A stretch of DNA of 64,000 bases from Aldehydirespirator sp965204875. GTDB lineage: Bacteria > Actinomycetota > Acidimicrobiia > Acidimicrobiales > Aldehydirespiratoraceae. The translations under genes and the position numbers were made by a program. The notes under the pieces are model-generated. The model was given only the letters and a program-made list of their open reading frames with translations, was not told the origin of the DNA and did not search any database. Where the stretch lies: positions 186,001 to 250,000 of the forward strand of contig OZ242020.1 of assembly GCA_965204875.1 (NCBI GenBank), given 5' to 3'. Of the stretch, positions 44,831-53,490 are shown in pieces (within the stretch, counting starts at the first letter, position 1; every line of letters starts with the position of its first letter).

Positions 44831-46012
44831 TCAGCGCCCCCCGGAGTCACGGCCGGCCGAGGCCGCAGCAGCAGCGGCAGGCGCTTCAACGGATTCTGAC
44901 GCTCCAGCAGGCCCAGGCGCCTCAGCGAGTGCAGCGGCGTCAAGAGACTCGGACGCCTCGACCGGCAGGTCTGCAGGCTCAGACGCCTCGGCGGGGGCAG
45001 GGTCTCCAACGGTCCCTGATGCCACAGCGGGGGCGGGGTCTTCAGCAGGCTCAGCGGCTTGCGCGGGCTCGAGTGCGTCGGCCGACGCTGACCCTTCGGT
45101 GGACGCGGGGGCTCCGGCGGGCTGAGAGGCCTCGTCGGAGTCCCCGGCGGTGGCTTGGCTTGATGCGTCCGGTGACACTGCCGCGGCGCCGGCCTTGGCC
45201 GCGGCCACGCGAGCCTCGCGCTCGACGGCCGCCGCGGCCGCCTCGGCCCTGGCACGGCTCTGCTGCGCGGCAGCCTCCGCCTCCGCCAGCACATCGCGCG
45301 CCGACTCCTGCGCCGCGTGGCGCTTGGAGTGAATGAAGCGGCCTTCCTGCACGGCATCGGAGATCACCCGCGCCATCAACCGTCCCGAGCGGATCGCGTC
45401 GTCATTGCCCGGGATCGCGAAGTCCACAAGGTCCGGATCACAGTTGGTGTCGACCACGGCAACGATGGGAACCGCCAGCTTGCGCGCCTCGGTCACGGCG
45501 ATGTGCTCCTTCTTCATATCCAGAACGAACACCGCACCGGGACGCTCGGTCATGTCGCGGATCCCGCCGAGATTGCGCTCCAGCTTCGTCAGCTCCCGCT
45601 GCAACAGCAGCGCCTCCTTCTTGGGCATGGCGTCGAACTCGCCGGAGTCGCGCATCCGCTGGTACTGCTTCATCTTGGCGATGCGCTTGGCGATCGTGTT
45701 GAAGTTCGTGAGCATCCCGCCCTGCCACCGCTGATTCACATAGGGCATGTTGCAACGCTCGGCAAAGGACTGCACCGAGTCCTGAGCCTGCTTCTTCGTG
45801 CCGATGAACAACACCGTACCACCCTCGGACACCAGATCACGCACGAATATATACGCCCGCTCAAGATGAGACAGCGTCTGATGAAGATCAACAATATGAA
45901 TGCCTGACTGATCACCATGGATGAAGCGCTTCATCTTCGGGTTCCAGCGGCGGGTCTGATGACCGAACTGGACCCCGGCCTCCAACAGTTGCTTCATGGT
46001 GACGACAGCCAT
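44831..46012 (-). CDS. rpsB: Ribosomal protein S2 with long acidic C-terminal extension
   Basis: Small-subunit protein. ATG 46012 (MAVVTMKQLLEAGVQFGHQTRRWNPKM) is the family start, with GGGAGAG upstream. The S2 fold ends near residue 230. About 160 further residues are Ala/Glu/Pro-rich, acidic and repetitive (EPAQAAEPAEDPAPAV, GDPAPAEASEPA). Many actinobacterial S2 proteins have an Ala/Glu tail, but this one is exceptionally long. No frame break is seen. Confidence 0.95.
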   Translation of the reverse strand: MAVVTMKQLLEAGVQFGHQTRRWNPKMKRFIHGDQSGIHIVDLHQTLSHLERAYIFVRDLVSEGGTVLFIGTKKQAQDSVQSFAERCNMPYVNQRWQGGMLTNFNTIAKRIAKMKQYQRMRDSGEFDAMPKKEALLLQRELTKLERNLGGIRDMTERPGAVFVLDMKKEHIAVTEARKLAVPIVAVVDTNCDPDLVDFAIPGNDDAIRSGRLMARVISDAVQEGRFIHSKRHAAQESARDVLAEAEAAAQQSRARAEAAAAAVEREARVAAAKAGAAAVSPDASSQATAGDSDEASQPAGAPASTEGSASADALEPAQAAEPAEDPAPAVASGTVGDPAPAEASEPADLPVEASESLDAAALAEAPGPAGASESVEAPAAAAAASAGRDSGGR

Positions 46013-46184
46013 GCGTGGTTGCTCTCCCGGTTCTGCGTGGCCCGCGCCGGACGCTTGCACGACCGGGTGAAGGCGCGGGTTGCGAAGTGATTCGGCGGCG
46101 CCACCTCGACGCCGTCGGGCCCAACGGACCGGCGGGCAGTGTAACGAGGCGGCAGACCGCCCCCTCGCGCCGGGGCGGCGGTTC
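46013..46184. other. rpsB leader and M23-gene 3' flank
   Basis: 172-nt gap between rpsB and the upstream LytM-like gene. It must hold the rpsB promoter or leader; I do not see a clear -10 box or an S2 autoregulatory structure. Confidence 0.4.
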
Positions 46185-46685
46185 CTAGCCCCAGAGGGGC
46201 ACGAGCCGCACTCTCACCCGCCGGACTCCGACGAAGGCCTCGGGGTCCACGTATTCGCCCTCGGTGCGAACGCCGAAGTGGAAGCGCTGCCCGCCGGCTA
46301 TGCCCACCGGCCGGCCCTGCGCGACCCGCTGGCCGGCCGTGACGCTGATCCGCTCCAGATACGAGTACGAGCTCAGCAGCCCGCCGCCGTGGTCGAGGGT
46401 GACGAACAGCGACCCGGCGACCGGCCCGGCGAAGGCCACCGTCCCCGCCGCGGCGGCGCGCACCACATCACCGGGCCGCGTGTCGTACTCGATGCCCCGG
46501 TTGCCGGGGCCGTAGGCATTCTCGGGAGCACGGAAGGGGTCGTACACGGGCGCGTCCACAGGCGGCCTGAACACCGGCGCCGCCGGGTCGTGGGAGGATG
46601 CGGCCGCGGGCGGGCCAGGCACCGACACGGCCAGCGCAAAGGCCACGGCTGCAACGAGGACACGCGCCGTGAGCAGCGCAGTCAC
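46185..46685 (-). CDS. M23/LytM-fold protein, probably catalytically inactive
   Basis: Secreted or membrane-anchored, 166 residues from GTG 46685, beginning with a hydrophobic signal (LLTARVLVAAVAFALAV ... AAASS). The LytM fold is recognisable (GDVVRAAAAGTVAFAG, LFVTLDHGGGLLSSYSYL, AGQRVAQGRPVG). The usual HxxxD metal pair reads NRGIE, and the terminal HxH reads RFH, so three ligand positions are changed. A LytM gene next to rpsB is conserved in actinobacteria. A non-catalytic regulator of amidases is the likely role; inferred. Confidence 0.8.
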   Translation of the reverse strand: MTALLTARVLVAAVAFALAVSVPGPPAAASSHDPAAPVFRPPVDAPVYDPFRAPENAYGPGNRGIEYDTRPGDVVRAAAAGTVAFAGPVAGSLFVTLDHGGGLLSSYSYLERISVTAGQRVAQGRPVGIAGGQRFHFGVRTEGEYVDPEAFVGVRRVRVRLVPLWG

Positions 46686-46977
46686 CGCGACGGCACAGCA
46701 CCGGCCAAGTCGGAGCAAGCTGCACCCACAGCGCCGGCCACGAGCCTGACGCAGGCCAGAGCCAGTCGCACGGCACCGCCCACATCGGGGCACGCGGCCC
46801 CCGCAGAAGCGTCGCATTGCTGCACTTCCTCAAGGACATCGGGTTCTGCTCGGGGAAGCGTCGCTGCGCGGGCCGAAGCCCGTAGCGCACTAGTTCGCGG
46901 CGACCGCTTCGCCAAGGGCGCCGCCGCGAGCCGCAAAACGTTACCGGCGCGACGCGGGTTCGGCTACGTCGGCTTGG
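46686..46977. other. Spacer between the LytM-like gene and gltX
   Basis: About 290 bp. An Arg/Cys-rich open frame continues upstream of the LytM-like gene to 46817 but lacks similarity and is probably not translated. Nothing else recognised. Confidence 0.4.
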
Positions 46978-48447
46978 CTAGGAACCGCTGCCGGTTGCTG
47001 CACGGGAGTCGCGCTCGAGTCGCTGCAGGGCGCGGTTGAGCCGTGCCAGTACCTCGTCCTTGCCGATCCGGCGCATCGGCTCCCACAGCGGGAGTCCGGC
47101 GCCGGTGCCCGTGAGCGCGACCCGCACCGGCGGCTGCGACCTGACCCTCGCCCCGAGCCGCTCGGTGAGCTCGTCGCCGACCCCCATGACGATCTCCTGC
47201 AATCTGGCGGCGGAAGTGAAGTCGTCGGCGGCGAGCCTGGATGTGGCCAACTCCAGCACCGAGGCCGCGGCTCTGCCCTTGACCATGGCCTTGTGCCAGT
47301 CCCGCTCGTCGTAGGACACCTCGGGGTTGAAGATCCAGCCGATCCACGACGCCGCCTCCCCCAGCGTGGCGATGCGCTGGACGATCTCGGGTGCCAGCGC
47401 CTCTACCGTCTCGGGGTCATAGCGCTCAGGCGGCCAGGCCGCCGCCGCCTGGACTCCCGCAAGGAACGGCTCGGCGCGCGAGACGAACTCTGCGGGCGTC
47501 AGCGCCCTGATGTAGGAGGAGTTGATGTGATCGAGGCGGGCGGGGTCGAAGAATGCCGGGGCCGGCTTCACCGCGGCCAGATCGAACAACTCGACCATCT
47601 CCGACAGCGGGCGGATCTCCAACTCGTCTGGAGGCCCCCAGCCCAGCAGCGCCAGGTGGTTGACCATCGCCTCGGGCAGGTAGCCCCGCTCGCGGTATCG
47701 GTCGAGGGCCACGTCGTCGCGCCGCTTGGACAGCTTCTGGCGCTTGGCGTTCACCAGCAATGGAAGGTGCGCGTAGGCAGGCGGTTCGCCGTAGCCGAGT
47801 GACTCCCAGAGCAGCATCACCCGCGGCGTCGTGTTGAGCAGGTCCTCGCCGCGGATCACATGGCTGATCCCCATGTCGTGGTCGTCGGCGGCGTTGGCCA
47901 GATGGAAGGTCGGCGACCCGTCGCCACGGCGGATCACGAAGTCCTCCAGCGAGGCGTTGGCGAAGGCGACCCTGCCCCGCACCACGTCGTCCACGACGGT
48001 CTCGCCCTCATCGGGACAGCGGAAGCGCACAACGACACCGGGCCCGTCCCGCAGGCCGCGGTCACGGGACCAGCCGTAATATCCCGGTGACAGGCCGGCC
48101 GCGGCGGCCAACTCGTTGCTCTGGTCACGGGTCAGGTCGCAAAAGTAGGCGCGACCCTCGGCCACCAGCCGGTCGATGGCATCGATGTGCGCCTGCCTGC
48201 GCTCGGACTGGAACAGCGGCCCGACGTCCCAGTCGATGCCCAGCCAGCGCAGCGGCTCGACGATGGCGTCCACATAGGCCTGCGTTTTCAGCGCTGCGTC
48301 GGTGTCCTCCACCCGCAGCACCATCTCGCCGCCGCGGTTGCGGGCGAACAGCCAGTTGAACAGCGCCGTGCGGGCGCTTCCCACGTGCATGAAGCCGGTC
48401 GGGGCCGGCGCGAACCGAACCCGGACGGTGCTCACCGCACCGAGCAT
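46978..48447 (-). CDS. gltX: Glutamyl-tRNA synthetase
   Basis: Class I aminoacyl-tRNA synthetase, 489 residues from ATG 48447 (GTG at 48435 is the alternative). The HIGH-like motif is FAPAPTGFMHVGSARTALF, and KLSKRRDDV replaces KMSKS. VEDTDAALKT and HVIRGEDLLNTTPR are also diagnostic. The open frame runs 470 nt further upstream without similarity and is rejected. Confidence 0.95.
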   Translation of the reverse strand: MLGAVSTVRVRFAPAPTGFMHVGSARTALFNWLFARNRGGEMVLRVEDTDAALKTQAYVDAIVEPLRWLGIDWDVGPLFQSERRQAHIDAIDRLVAEGRAYFCDLTRDQSNELAAAAGLSPGYYGWSRDRGLRDGPGVVVRFRCPDEGETVVDDVVRGRVAFANASLEDFVIRRGDGSPTFHLANAADDHDMGISHVIRGEDLLNTTPRVMLLWESLGYGEPPAYAHLPLLVNAKRQKLSKRRDDVALDRYRERGYLPEAMVNHLALLGWGPPDELEIRPLSEMVELFDLAAVKPAPAFFDPARLDHINSSYIRALTPAEFVSRAEPFLAGVQAAAAWPPERYDPETVEALAPEIVQRIATLGEAASWIGWIFNPEVSYDERDWHKAMVKGRAAASVLELATSRLAADDFTSAARLQEIVMGVGDELTERLGARVRSQPPVRVALTGTGAGLPLWEPMRRIGKDEVLARLNRALQRLERDSRAATGSGS

Positions 48448-48596
48448 AGGCAGCCGGTCGCCGGCCGCTGCCGCCGGATGCCGAACCCAGGTGCTCGCCC
48501 TCGCCCGCTCCCCGCCCGCAAGCGCAGCACACCGTGCTGGAGCGGTCAGCGCCCGGCCCCCCTGGCGGCGTCGCGCCACCGCCTTTCCAGCAGCGG

Positions 48597-49253
48597 CTAC
48601 CTGAACAGTCTCCGAAAGCCGATCGGCAGCTCGCTCATCAGTTTGGTGCCCTTGCTCAGATTGCAATGCCGGCACGAGGGCTGAAGGTTGTCCTGATCGT
48701 ATTTGGCGCCGCCGCGTGCCAGCGGAACGATGTGATCCACCTGGGTGGCGACACGCGTGCAACGCGAGAGCCGGATATGGCAGCTGCGCCCTTTGGTGGC
48801 GAAGCAGATCTGCCGCGCCCGCTTCCAGGTTGGCGGGTCCAGGCCGCGCTTGTCCTCGCCGCTGCGAAGGATCGACTCGATCAGGTCGCCCGGCAGCGCC
48901 TTGATCCTGTCCCAGCACGGATGCAGCAGCGCCCCGAGCGCCGGGAGCAGCAGCGCGAGCAGCACACCGGCACGCACCGACGCCTGCGCCGACGCAGCGA
49001 GACCGGCGCCGATGGCAGCCCAGATCGCCGCCGTGATCCCCCAGGCAGCCGCCTGCAGCCGCCGCGGCGGGCTGCCGCAGTCCTGCCGCTCTCCGCGGCT
49101 AAGCCGCAGAAGCAGCAGCGACAGGGCGTATGACAGCCACCGCGACGCCCAGAACGTCGCCACCGTCGCCGCCACCAGCACGACGAACGCTCCGGCGATC
49201 AGCGTCGCCCACATTGCCGTCTCGTGTTTGCTTCTGCGCCGGCGGCGTGCCAT
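48597..49253 (-). CDS. Membrane-anchored HNH nuclease-like protein
   Basis: 218 residues. Two hydrophobic hairpins (AMWATLIAGAFVVLVAATVATFWA; GVLLALLLPALGALL and preceding helix) precede a C-terminal HNH domain. That domain has a CHIRLSRC and CRHC zinc pair, with VDHIVPLARGG and DNLQPSCRHCNLSKG supplying the catalytic His, Asn and His. HNH plus membrane anchor is found in some competence and defence proteins; function here unknown. Solitary and divergent from the RDD gene. Confidence 0.8.
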   Translation of the reverse strand: MARRRRRSKHETAMWATLIAGAFVVLVAATVATFWASRWLSYALSLLLLRLSRGERQDCGSPPRRLQAAAWGITAAIWAAIGAGLAASAQASVRAGVLLALLLPALGALLHPCWDRIKALPGDLIESILRSGEDKRGLDPPTWKRARQICFATKGRSCHIRLSRCTRVATQVDHIVPLARGGAKYDQDNLQPSCRHCNLSKGTKLMSELPIGFRRLFR

Positions 49254-49467
49254 CCCCAGCGCAGATTAGCCGCGAGGATCGCCACCCACCCCCAAGCCCG
49301 CCCATTCATGGCGCAAAACGACGGGCTCGACGGAGCATGACCGGCCGGTGCGATTCGACCCGCCTTACGGGATCGATTCGGGGCGGGCTGCTAGCGTCAG
49401 TGTCCCAGCGTCCAGTGTCGAACGAAGCGCCAACGTCAACGGCACGCAAACGAGGAGGAGACGACAT
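49254..49467 (+). promoter_or_regulatory. Divergent spacer with candidate promoter for the RDD gene
   Basis: TAGCGT at 49392-49397 fits an actinobacterial -10 box; GAGGAGGAG about 10 nt before the ATG at 49468 is the ribosome site. No clear -35. Confidence 0.45.
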
Positions 49468-50058
49468 ATGTCCAACCTGCCACCGCCACCCCCGGACGAA
49501 CTGAGTTCGCAGCCCCCTCCGCCGACCGGACCTCCCGCCTACGGCGGTCCCCAGGCCGCCACCGGCTGGGCCACGCTGGGCATCGGCGAGACGGTCGAGC
49601 TGGCCGGCCCCGGCAGGAGGCTCGGTGCCAGGCTCATCGACGCGGTGATCGTTGGAGTCGGCGTCTTCATCTTGCTCGCTATTGGGGTTATGGCTGCGCT
49701 CGGCCTTGCCGAGGACGACACGGCCACGGACGAGGAAGCCGCGGCAGAGGTCGCAGCCCTGTTCGGTACTGCAATCGCCGCCGCCGTGATCGGCATCCTC
49801 TACGAAGTGACCATGATCGCCCTCAAGGGCCAGACCCTCGGCAAGATGGCCACGGGTGTCAAGGTCGTGCGCTCCGACAACGGCCTGGTGCCCGGTTGGG
49901 GCAAGTCGGTCGGCCGCTGGATCATTCCCACAGTCCTGGCATTCATCCCGTTCGTCGGCTGGCTCCTGTCTCTGCTGGTGTACCTGTCGTTGTTGTGGGA
50001 CAACGCCCGCCAGGGATGGCACGACAAGGCGGCAGGAACGCTGGTCATCAAGGTCTGA
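49468..50058 (+). CDS. RDD-family membrane protein
   Basis: 196 residues from ATG 49468, preceded by GAGGAGGAG. A Pro-rich cytoplasmic N-terminus (PPPPPDELSSQPPPPTG) is followed by the RDD core: GRRLGARLIDAVIVG, a second membrane segment, then KGQTLGKMATGVKVV and a terminal DKAAGTLVIKV. Three to four membrane helices. RDD proteins are small membrane proteins of mostly unknown or ion-transport function. Confidence 0.9.
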   Translation: MSNLPPPPPDELSSQPPPPTGPPAYGGPQAATGWATLGIGETVELAGPGRRLGARLIDAVIVGVGVFILLAIGVMAALGLAEDDTATDEEAAAEVAALFGTAIAAAVIGILYEVTMIALKGQTLGKMATGVKVVRSDNGLVPGWGKSVGRWIIPTVLAFIPFVGWLLSLLVYLSLLWDNARQGWHDKAAGTLVIKV

Positions 50059-50208
50059 CGCCGACACCGTCGTCGCGCCGGACTCAGAACCTCCGACCCG
50101 CAGCCAGGTCGAGCCAACGGAAGCCTGCAGGTCTGGGCGGGCGCGCCACTATGGCCTCAGAAGGGCGCGCCAACACTCACCACCGCGGCCGGGTGAAGCG
50201 CAGCCTGG
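50059..50208. repeat. Spacer with a copy of the adjacent gene's 3' end
   Basis: 50165-50207 resembles 50242-50280, the end of the minus-strand gene starting at 50763 (cores GCGCGCC and ACCGCGGCCGG conserved, offset 73-77 bp). Confidence 0.55.
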
Positions 50209-50763
50209 CTAAAGGCCAAGCAGGGCTCGCCAATCCTGCGAGCGCGCCCTCGCGACCGCGGCCGGAGTGAGGCGCAGCGTGGCCTCGGGCACCGACTCGG
50301 CCAGCCGCATTCTCGAGTGGTAGCCGTGGTGGCCTGCGGCACCGGCGAACCTCGGGCGGCGCCAGGCCACCTGCTCGTCAGCGGCCGGTGCCTCGTGAGC
50401 GGCAGGGTCCTCGTCTCCTGCGGGGCGCAGGTAGCCGAAGAGTTCGAGTGCGTGGCGCAAGTCGTGAACCACTGGTGCGCGGGCGAACAGCGAGGCCCTG
50501 CGCAGCGCCACCGCGCAGCATCCGGCAAGGACGTCCCCGGCGTGCTCACCCGGTCCCAGCATGATCTGATCCTCGAAATCGGCGGCCAGCTTCAGCAGGT
50601 ATCCCTGGTCGGGGCCCTGGTGGCCGAAACCCGGTCCGCTCGGCACCTCGGTGCCCACGACCTCGCCAGGTCGCACGGCCCGCCACGGCTCCGCGCGCCG
50701 GGGCGGCGAGCCGTACACCGGCGCGGCCTGTGCGGTGGCAACGACGTAGGGGGGAGCAGCCAT
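50209..50763 (-). CDS. Hypothetical protein, 184 residues
   Basis: Not recognised. No signal peptide or membrane segment. Visible segments: a Pro/Ala-rich N-terminus, GYLLKLAADFEDQIMLGPGEHAGDVLAGC (helical) and VVHDLRHALELFGYLRPA. ATG 50763 lies 26 nt downstream of the cimA stop, so it may be cotranscribed with cimA, although no good ribosome site is seen. Confidence 0.6.
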   Translation of the reverse strand: MAAPPYVVATAQAAPVYGSPPRRAEPWRAVRPGEVVGTEVPSGPGFGHQGPDQGYLLKLAADFEDQIMLGPGEHAGDVLAGCCAVALRRASLFARAPVVHDLRHALELFGYLRPAGDEDPAAHEAPAADEQVAWRRPRFAGAAGHHGYHSRMRLAESVPEATLRLTPAAVARARSQDWRALLGL

Positions 50764-50789
50764 GAGAACGGGAAGGGGGATCGGCTGAC

Positions 50790-52445
50790 TCAGTCGCCGG
50801 CGTGGAGCAGCCCGTAGACGATCGAGTCGGCGAGCGCCTGCCAGGACGCCTCGATGATGTTGGCCGAGACGCCGATCGTCGTCCAGACCCGCCTGGAGTC
50901 GGTGGAGTCGACCAGCACCCGGGTCACCGCGCCGGTGCCCTGCCGGGTGTCGAGCACCCGCACCTTGTAGTCCGTGAGCGAGATGCCGCCCAGAGCCGGG
51001 TAGCGGCCATCGAGGGCGTTGCGCAGCGCGGTGTCCAGGGCGTTCACCGGCCCGTTGCCCTCCCCCACCGCGACGCGGCGCTCGCCGTCCACCCACACCT
51101 TGACAGTGGCCTCGGTGTCGACCTCGACCGCCACGTCGTTCCAGGCGCGCGCGCCCGTGCCGGAGCGGTGGTCCAGCAAGACCCGGAAGGACTCCAGGCG
51201 GAAGAAGTCCTGCTCCCATCCGGCCGCCCCGCGCATCAGCAGCTCCAGCGACGCGTCGGCCGCCTCGAAGTGGTAGCCGGCGTGCTCGAGCCGCTTGAGC
51301 GTGTCGATCACGTCGCCGAGCACCCGGCCGTCGATGTCCAGGCCCAGCTCGGCGGCCCGCATCTCCAGCGTGGAGCGGCCGGCCATCTCCGAGACCAGCA
51401 CCCTGGTGCCGTTGCCGACCAGGGCCGGCGACACGTGCTCGTAGGCGTCGCGGCGGCGGCTGAGCGCGCTGGTGTGCAGGCCGGCCTTGTGAGCGAAGGC
51501 GCTCGTGCCGACGTAGGGCTGCTGGGGGTTGATCGGCAGGTTGACCAGCTCGGCCACGTGGTGCGACACCGACGTGAGCCTCCCAAGGCAGCCCTCGGGC
51601 AACACCTGGATGCCCATCTTGAGCTCGAGGTTGGCGATGATCGGCACGAGGTCGCAGTTGCCGACCCGCTCGCCGTAGCCGTTGACGGTGCCCTGGACAT
51701 GGGTCGCGCCCGCGGCCACGGCGGCCAGAGCGTTGGCCACGCCGCAACCCGTGTCGTTGTGGAGGTGGATGCCCACGGCGCAGTCCACGTGCGACGCCAC
51801 GGCGGCCACCGCGGTGGAGATGTCGTCGGGGAGGGTGCCGCCGTTGGTGTCACAGAGCACCACCGTGGAGGCGCCGGCCATGGCGGCCGCCTCCAGAACG
51901 CGCAGGCTGAACTCGGGGTTGTTGCGGTAGCCGTCGAAGAAGTGCTCGGCGTCGAAGAGCACCCGCTTGCCCTGCGCGACCAGGAACCCGACCGAGTCGG
52001 CCACCATGGCGACCCCCTCGTCGAGGCTGGTCTGGAGAGCCTCGGTGACGTGATAGTCCCAGCACTTGCCGACGATGCACACGGTGCCGGTACCAGCGGT
52101 GGCCAGGTTGGACAGCACCGGGTCGGAGTCGACCCTGCCGCGGGCCCTGCGGGTGGAGCCGAAGGCGACCAGCTCACTCACCTGCAGCCGCAGCTCGGTG
52201 CGGGCCCGATTGAAGAACTCGTCGTCCTTGGGGTTGGCGCCCGGCCAGCCGCCCTCGATGAACGCCACGCCGAGGTAGTCGAGTTGCTCGGCTATGCGCA
52301 GCTTGTCATCGACCGTGAGCGAGATGCCCTCGAGCTGCGTGCCGTCGCGCAGCGTGGTGTCGTAGATCTCGACGGCGCGGCCCTCCGCGGCGGCAGGGCG
52401 GCGGCGCGTCCCGTCCACCGCGTCCGGCCGGTCGCCGCTACTCAT
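50790..52445 (-). CDS. cimA: (R)-citramalate synthase
   Basis: Condenses pyruvate with acetyl-CoA to citramalate, an entry to isoleucine synthesis that bypasses threonine. 551 residues. TIM barrel with EIYDTTLRDGTQLEG, FIEGGWPGANPKDDEFF, VVLCDTNGG and GIHLHNDTGCGVANA; the C-terminal LeuA-type allosteric domain begins near 420. The FIEGGWPG segment points to the CimA/LeuA-related group rather than LeuA proper. Overlaps ilvE by 8 nt. Confidence 0.92.
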   Translation of the reverse strand: MSSGDRPDAVDGTRRRPAAAEGRAVEIYDTTLRDGTQLEGISLTVDDKLRIAEQLDYLGVAFIEGGWPGANPKDDEFFNRARTELRLQVSELVAFGSTRRARGRVDSDPVLSNLATAGTGTVCIVGKCWDYHVTEALQTSLDEGVAMVADSVGFLVAQGKRVLFDAEHFFDGYRNNPEFSLRVLEAAAMAGASTVVLCDTNGGTLPDDISTAVAAVASHVDCAVGIHLHNDTGCGVANALAAVAAGATHVQGTVNGYGERVGNCDLVPIIANLELKMGIQVLPEGCLGRLTSVSHHVAELVNLPINPQQPYVGTSAFAHKAGLHTSALSRRRDAYEHVSPALVGNGTRVLVSEMAGRSTLEMRAAELGLDIDGRVLGDVIDTLKRLEHAGYHFEAADASLELLMRGAAGWEQDFFRLESFRVLLDHRSGTGARAWNDVAVEVDTEATVKVWVDGERRVAVGEGNGPVNALDTALRNALDGRYPALGGISLTDYKVRVLDTRQGTGAVTRVLVDSTDSRRVWTTIGVSANIIEASWQALADSIVYGLLHAGD

Positions 52446-53358
52446 GGACGTGCTCGATCCAGGTCTTGTAGCGGTCGCTGCGACCGCGCACCGCGTCCGC
52501 GTAGGCCTCGGCTATAGCCAGGGTGCGGGGCCCGGGGCACTCCACGGCGCGGTCGTCGACCGAGTTGACCGCGCTCACCTCCGCGGCGGTGCCGCACACG
52601 AAGATCTCCTGTGCCGTGTAGAGGTCGCTGCGGGCCAGGTCGCCGATCATGACGTCGATGCCGATGTCGCGGGCGATGGTCATGACCGAGTGCTGGGTGA
52701 TGCCCGGCAGCGCCCCCGACGACAGCGGCGGCGTGACCATCACCTCCGGGGTGCCGGCGAAGATGTTCTCGCCGCTGCACTCCGACACCAGGCCGGCGGG
52801 GTTGAGCATGACGGCCTCGTCGTACCCGGCGCGGACCGCCTCCATCTTTGCGAGCGTGGAGTTGGCGTAGTTGCCGGTGGTCTTGGAGGCGGGGGGCATG
52901 ATGTTGTGGTGGTGGCGCACCCATGACGAGATCTTGAGCCGGACGCCTCTGGTCAGGGCGTCGTCGCCCAGGTAGGCGCCCCAGGGCCACACGGCGATGG
53001 CGACGTCGGTGGTGCAGTCGGCGGTGGACAGGCCCATCTCGCCATAGCCGTAGTAGGCGATGGGACGCACATAGCACTCGGGCAGGCCGCTGTCGCGCAC
53101 CACGAGCTTGCAGGCCTCGACGATCTCCGGCACCGAGTAGGGCATCGGCATGTTGAGTATCTTGGCGGAGTTGTAGAGGCGCTCGATGTGGTCGGTGAGC
53201 CGGAAGATGGCCGGGCCGTCGCCCGTCTCGTAGGCGCGGATCCCCTCGAAAACGCCCGTCCCGTAGTGCAGCGAGTGCGTGAGCACGTGGATCTTGGCGT
53301 CCTGCCAAGCCACGAGCTCGCCGTTCATCCAGATGTGGCGGGTGGGTGTGATGGGCAT
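52438..53358 (-). CDS. ilvE: Branched-chain amino-acid aminotransferase
   Basis: PLP enzyme for the last step of Ile, Leu and Val synthesis, 306 residues (class IV fold). HSLHYGTGVFEGIRAY at the N-terminus, RPIAYYGYGEMG, the PLP lysine in SKTTGNYANS, GLVSECSGENIF and GITQHSVMTIA are typical. Grouped with leuB upstream and cimA downstream on the same strand. Confidence 0.95.
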   Translation of the reverse strand: MPITPTRHIWMNGELVAWQDAKIHVLTHSLHYGTGVFEGIRAYETGDGPAIFRLTDHIERLYNSAKILNMPMPYSVPEIVEACKLVVRDSGLPECYVRPIAYYGYGEMGLSTADCTTDVAIAVWPWGAYLGDDALTRGVRLKISSWVRHHHNIMPPASKTTGNYANSTLAKMEAVRAGYDEAVMLNPAGLVSECSGENIFAGTPEVMVTPPLSSGALPGITQHSVMTIARDIGIDVMIGDLARSDLYTAQEIFVCGTAAEVSAVNSVDDRAVECPGPRTLAIAEAYADAVRGRSDRYKTWIEHVHE

Positions 53359-53370
53359 TTCAAACGTGGC

Positions 53371-53412
53371 CTTTCGTGGTTCGAGTCATGACTTTCGTGG
53401 TTCGAGTCGTGA
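53371..53412 (-). repeat. 21-bp tandem duplication upstream of ilvE
   Basis: CTTTCGTGGTTCGAGTC[A/G]TGA occurs twice head to tail (one mismatch), ending 13 nt before the ilvE start; likely within its leader. Confidence 0.75.
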
Positions 53413-53490
53413 TCTGTGGGTCTTGCGGGTGTTGGCGGGGTGTGCCGGTGCTAGCTGGGTGGGTGCTGGGTGCCGGGTGCTGGTGCGGTG

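Noticed and set aside
44830..45357. Upstream extension of tsf inside rpsB
   Set aside because: Pro/Arg-rich shadow of the S2 acidic tail in another frame.
48448..48918. 157-codon upstream extension of gltX
   Set aside because: Low-complexity Arg/Ala translation; GltX begins with the STVRVRFAPAPTG motif at 48447.
50764..51747. Upstream extension of the hypothetical gene at 50209 into cimA
   Set aside because: Overlaps the well-supported citramalate synthase; Arg/Gly-rich shadow.
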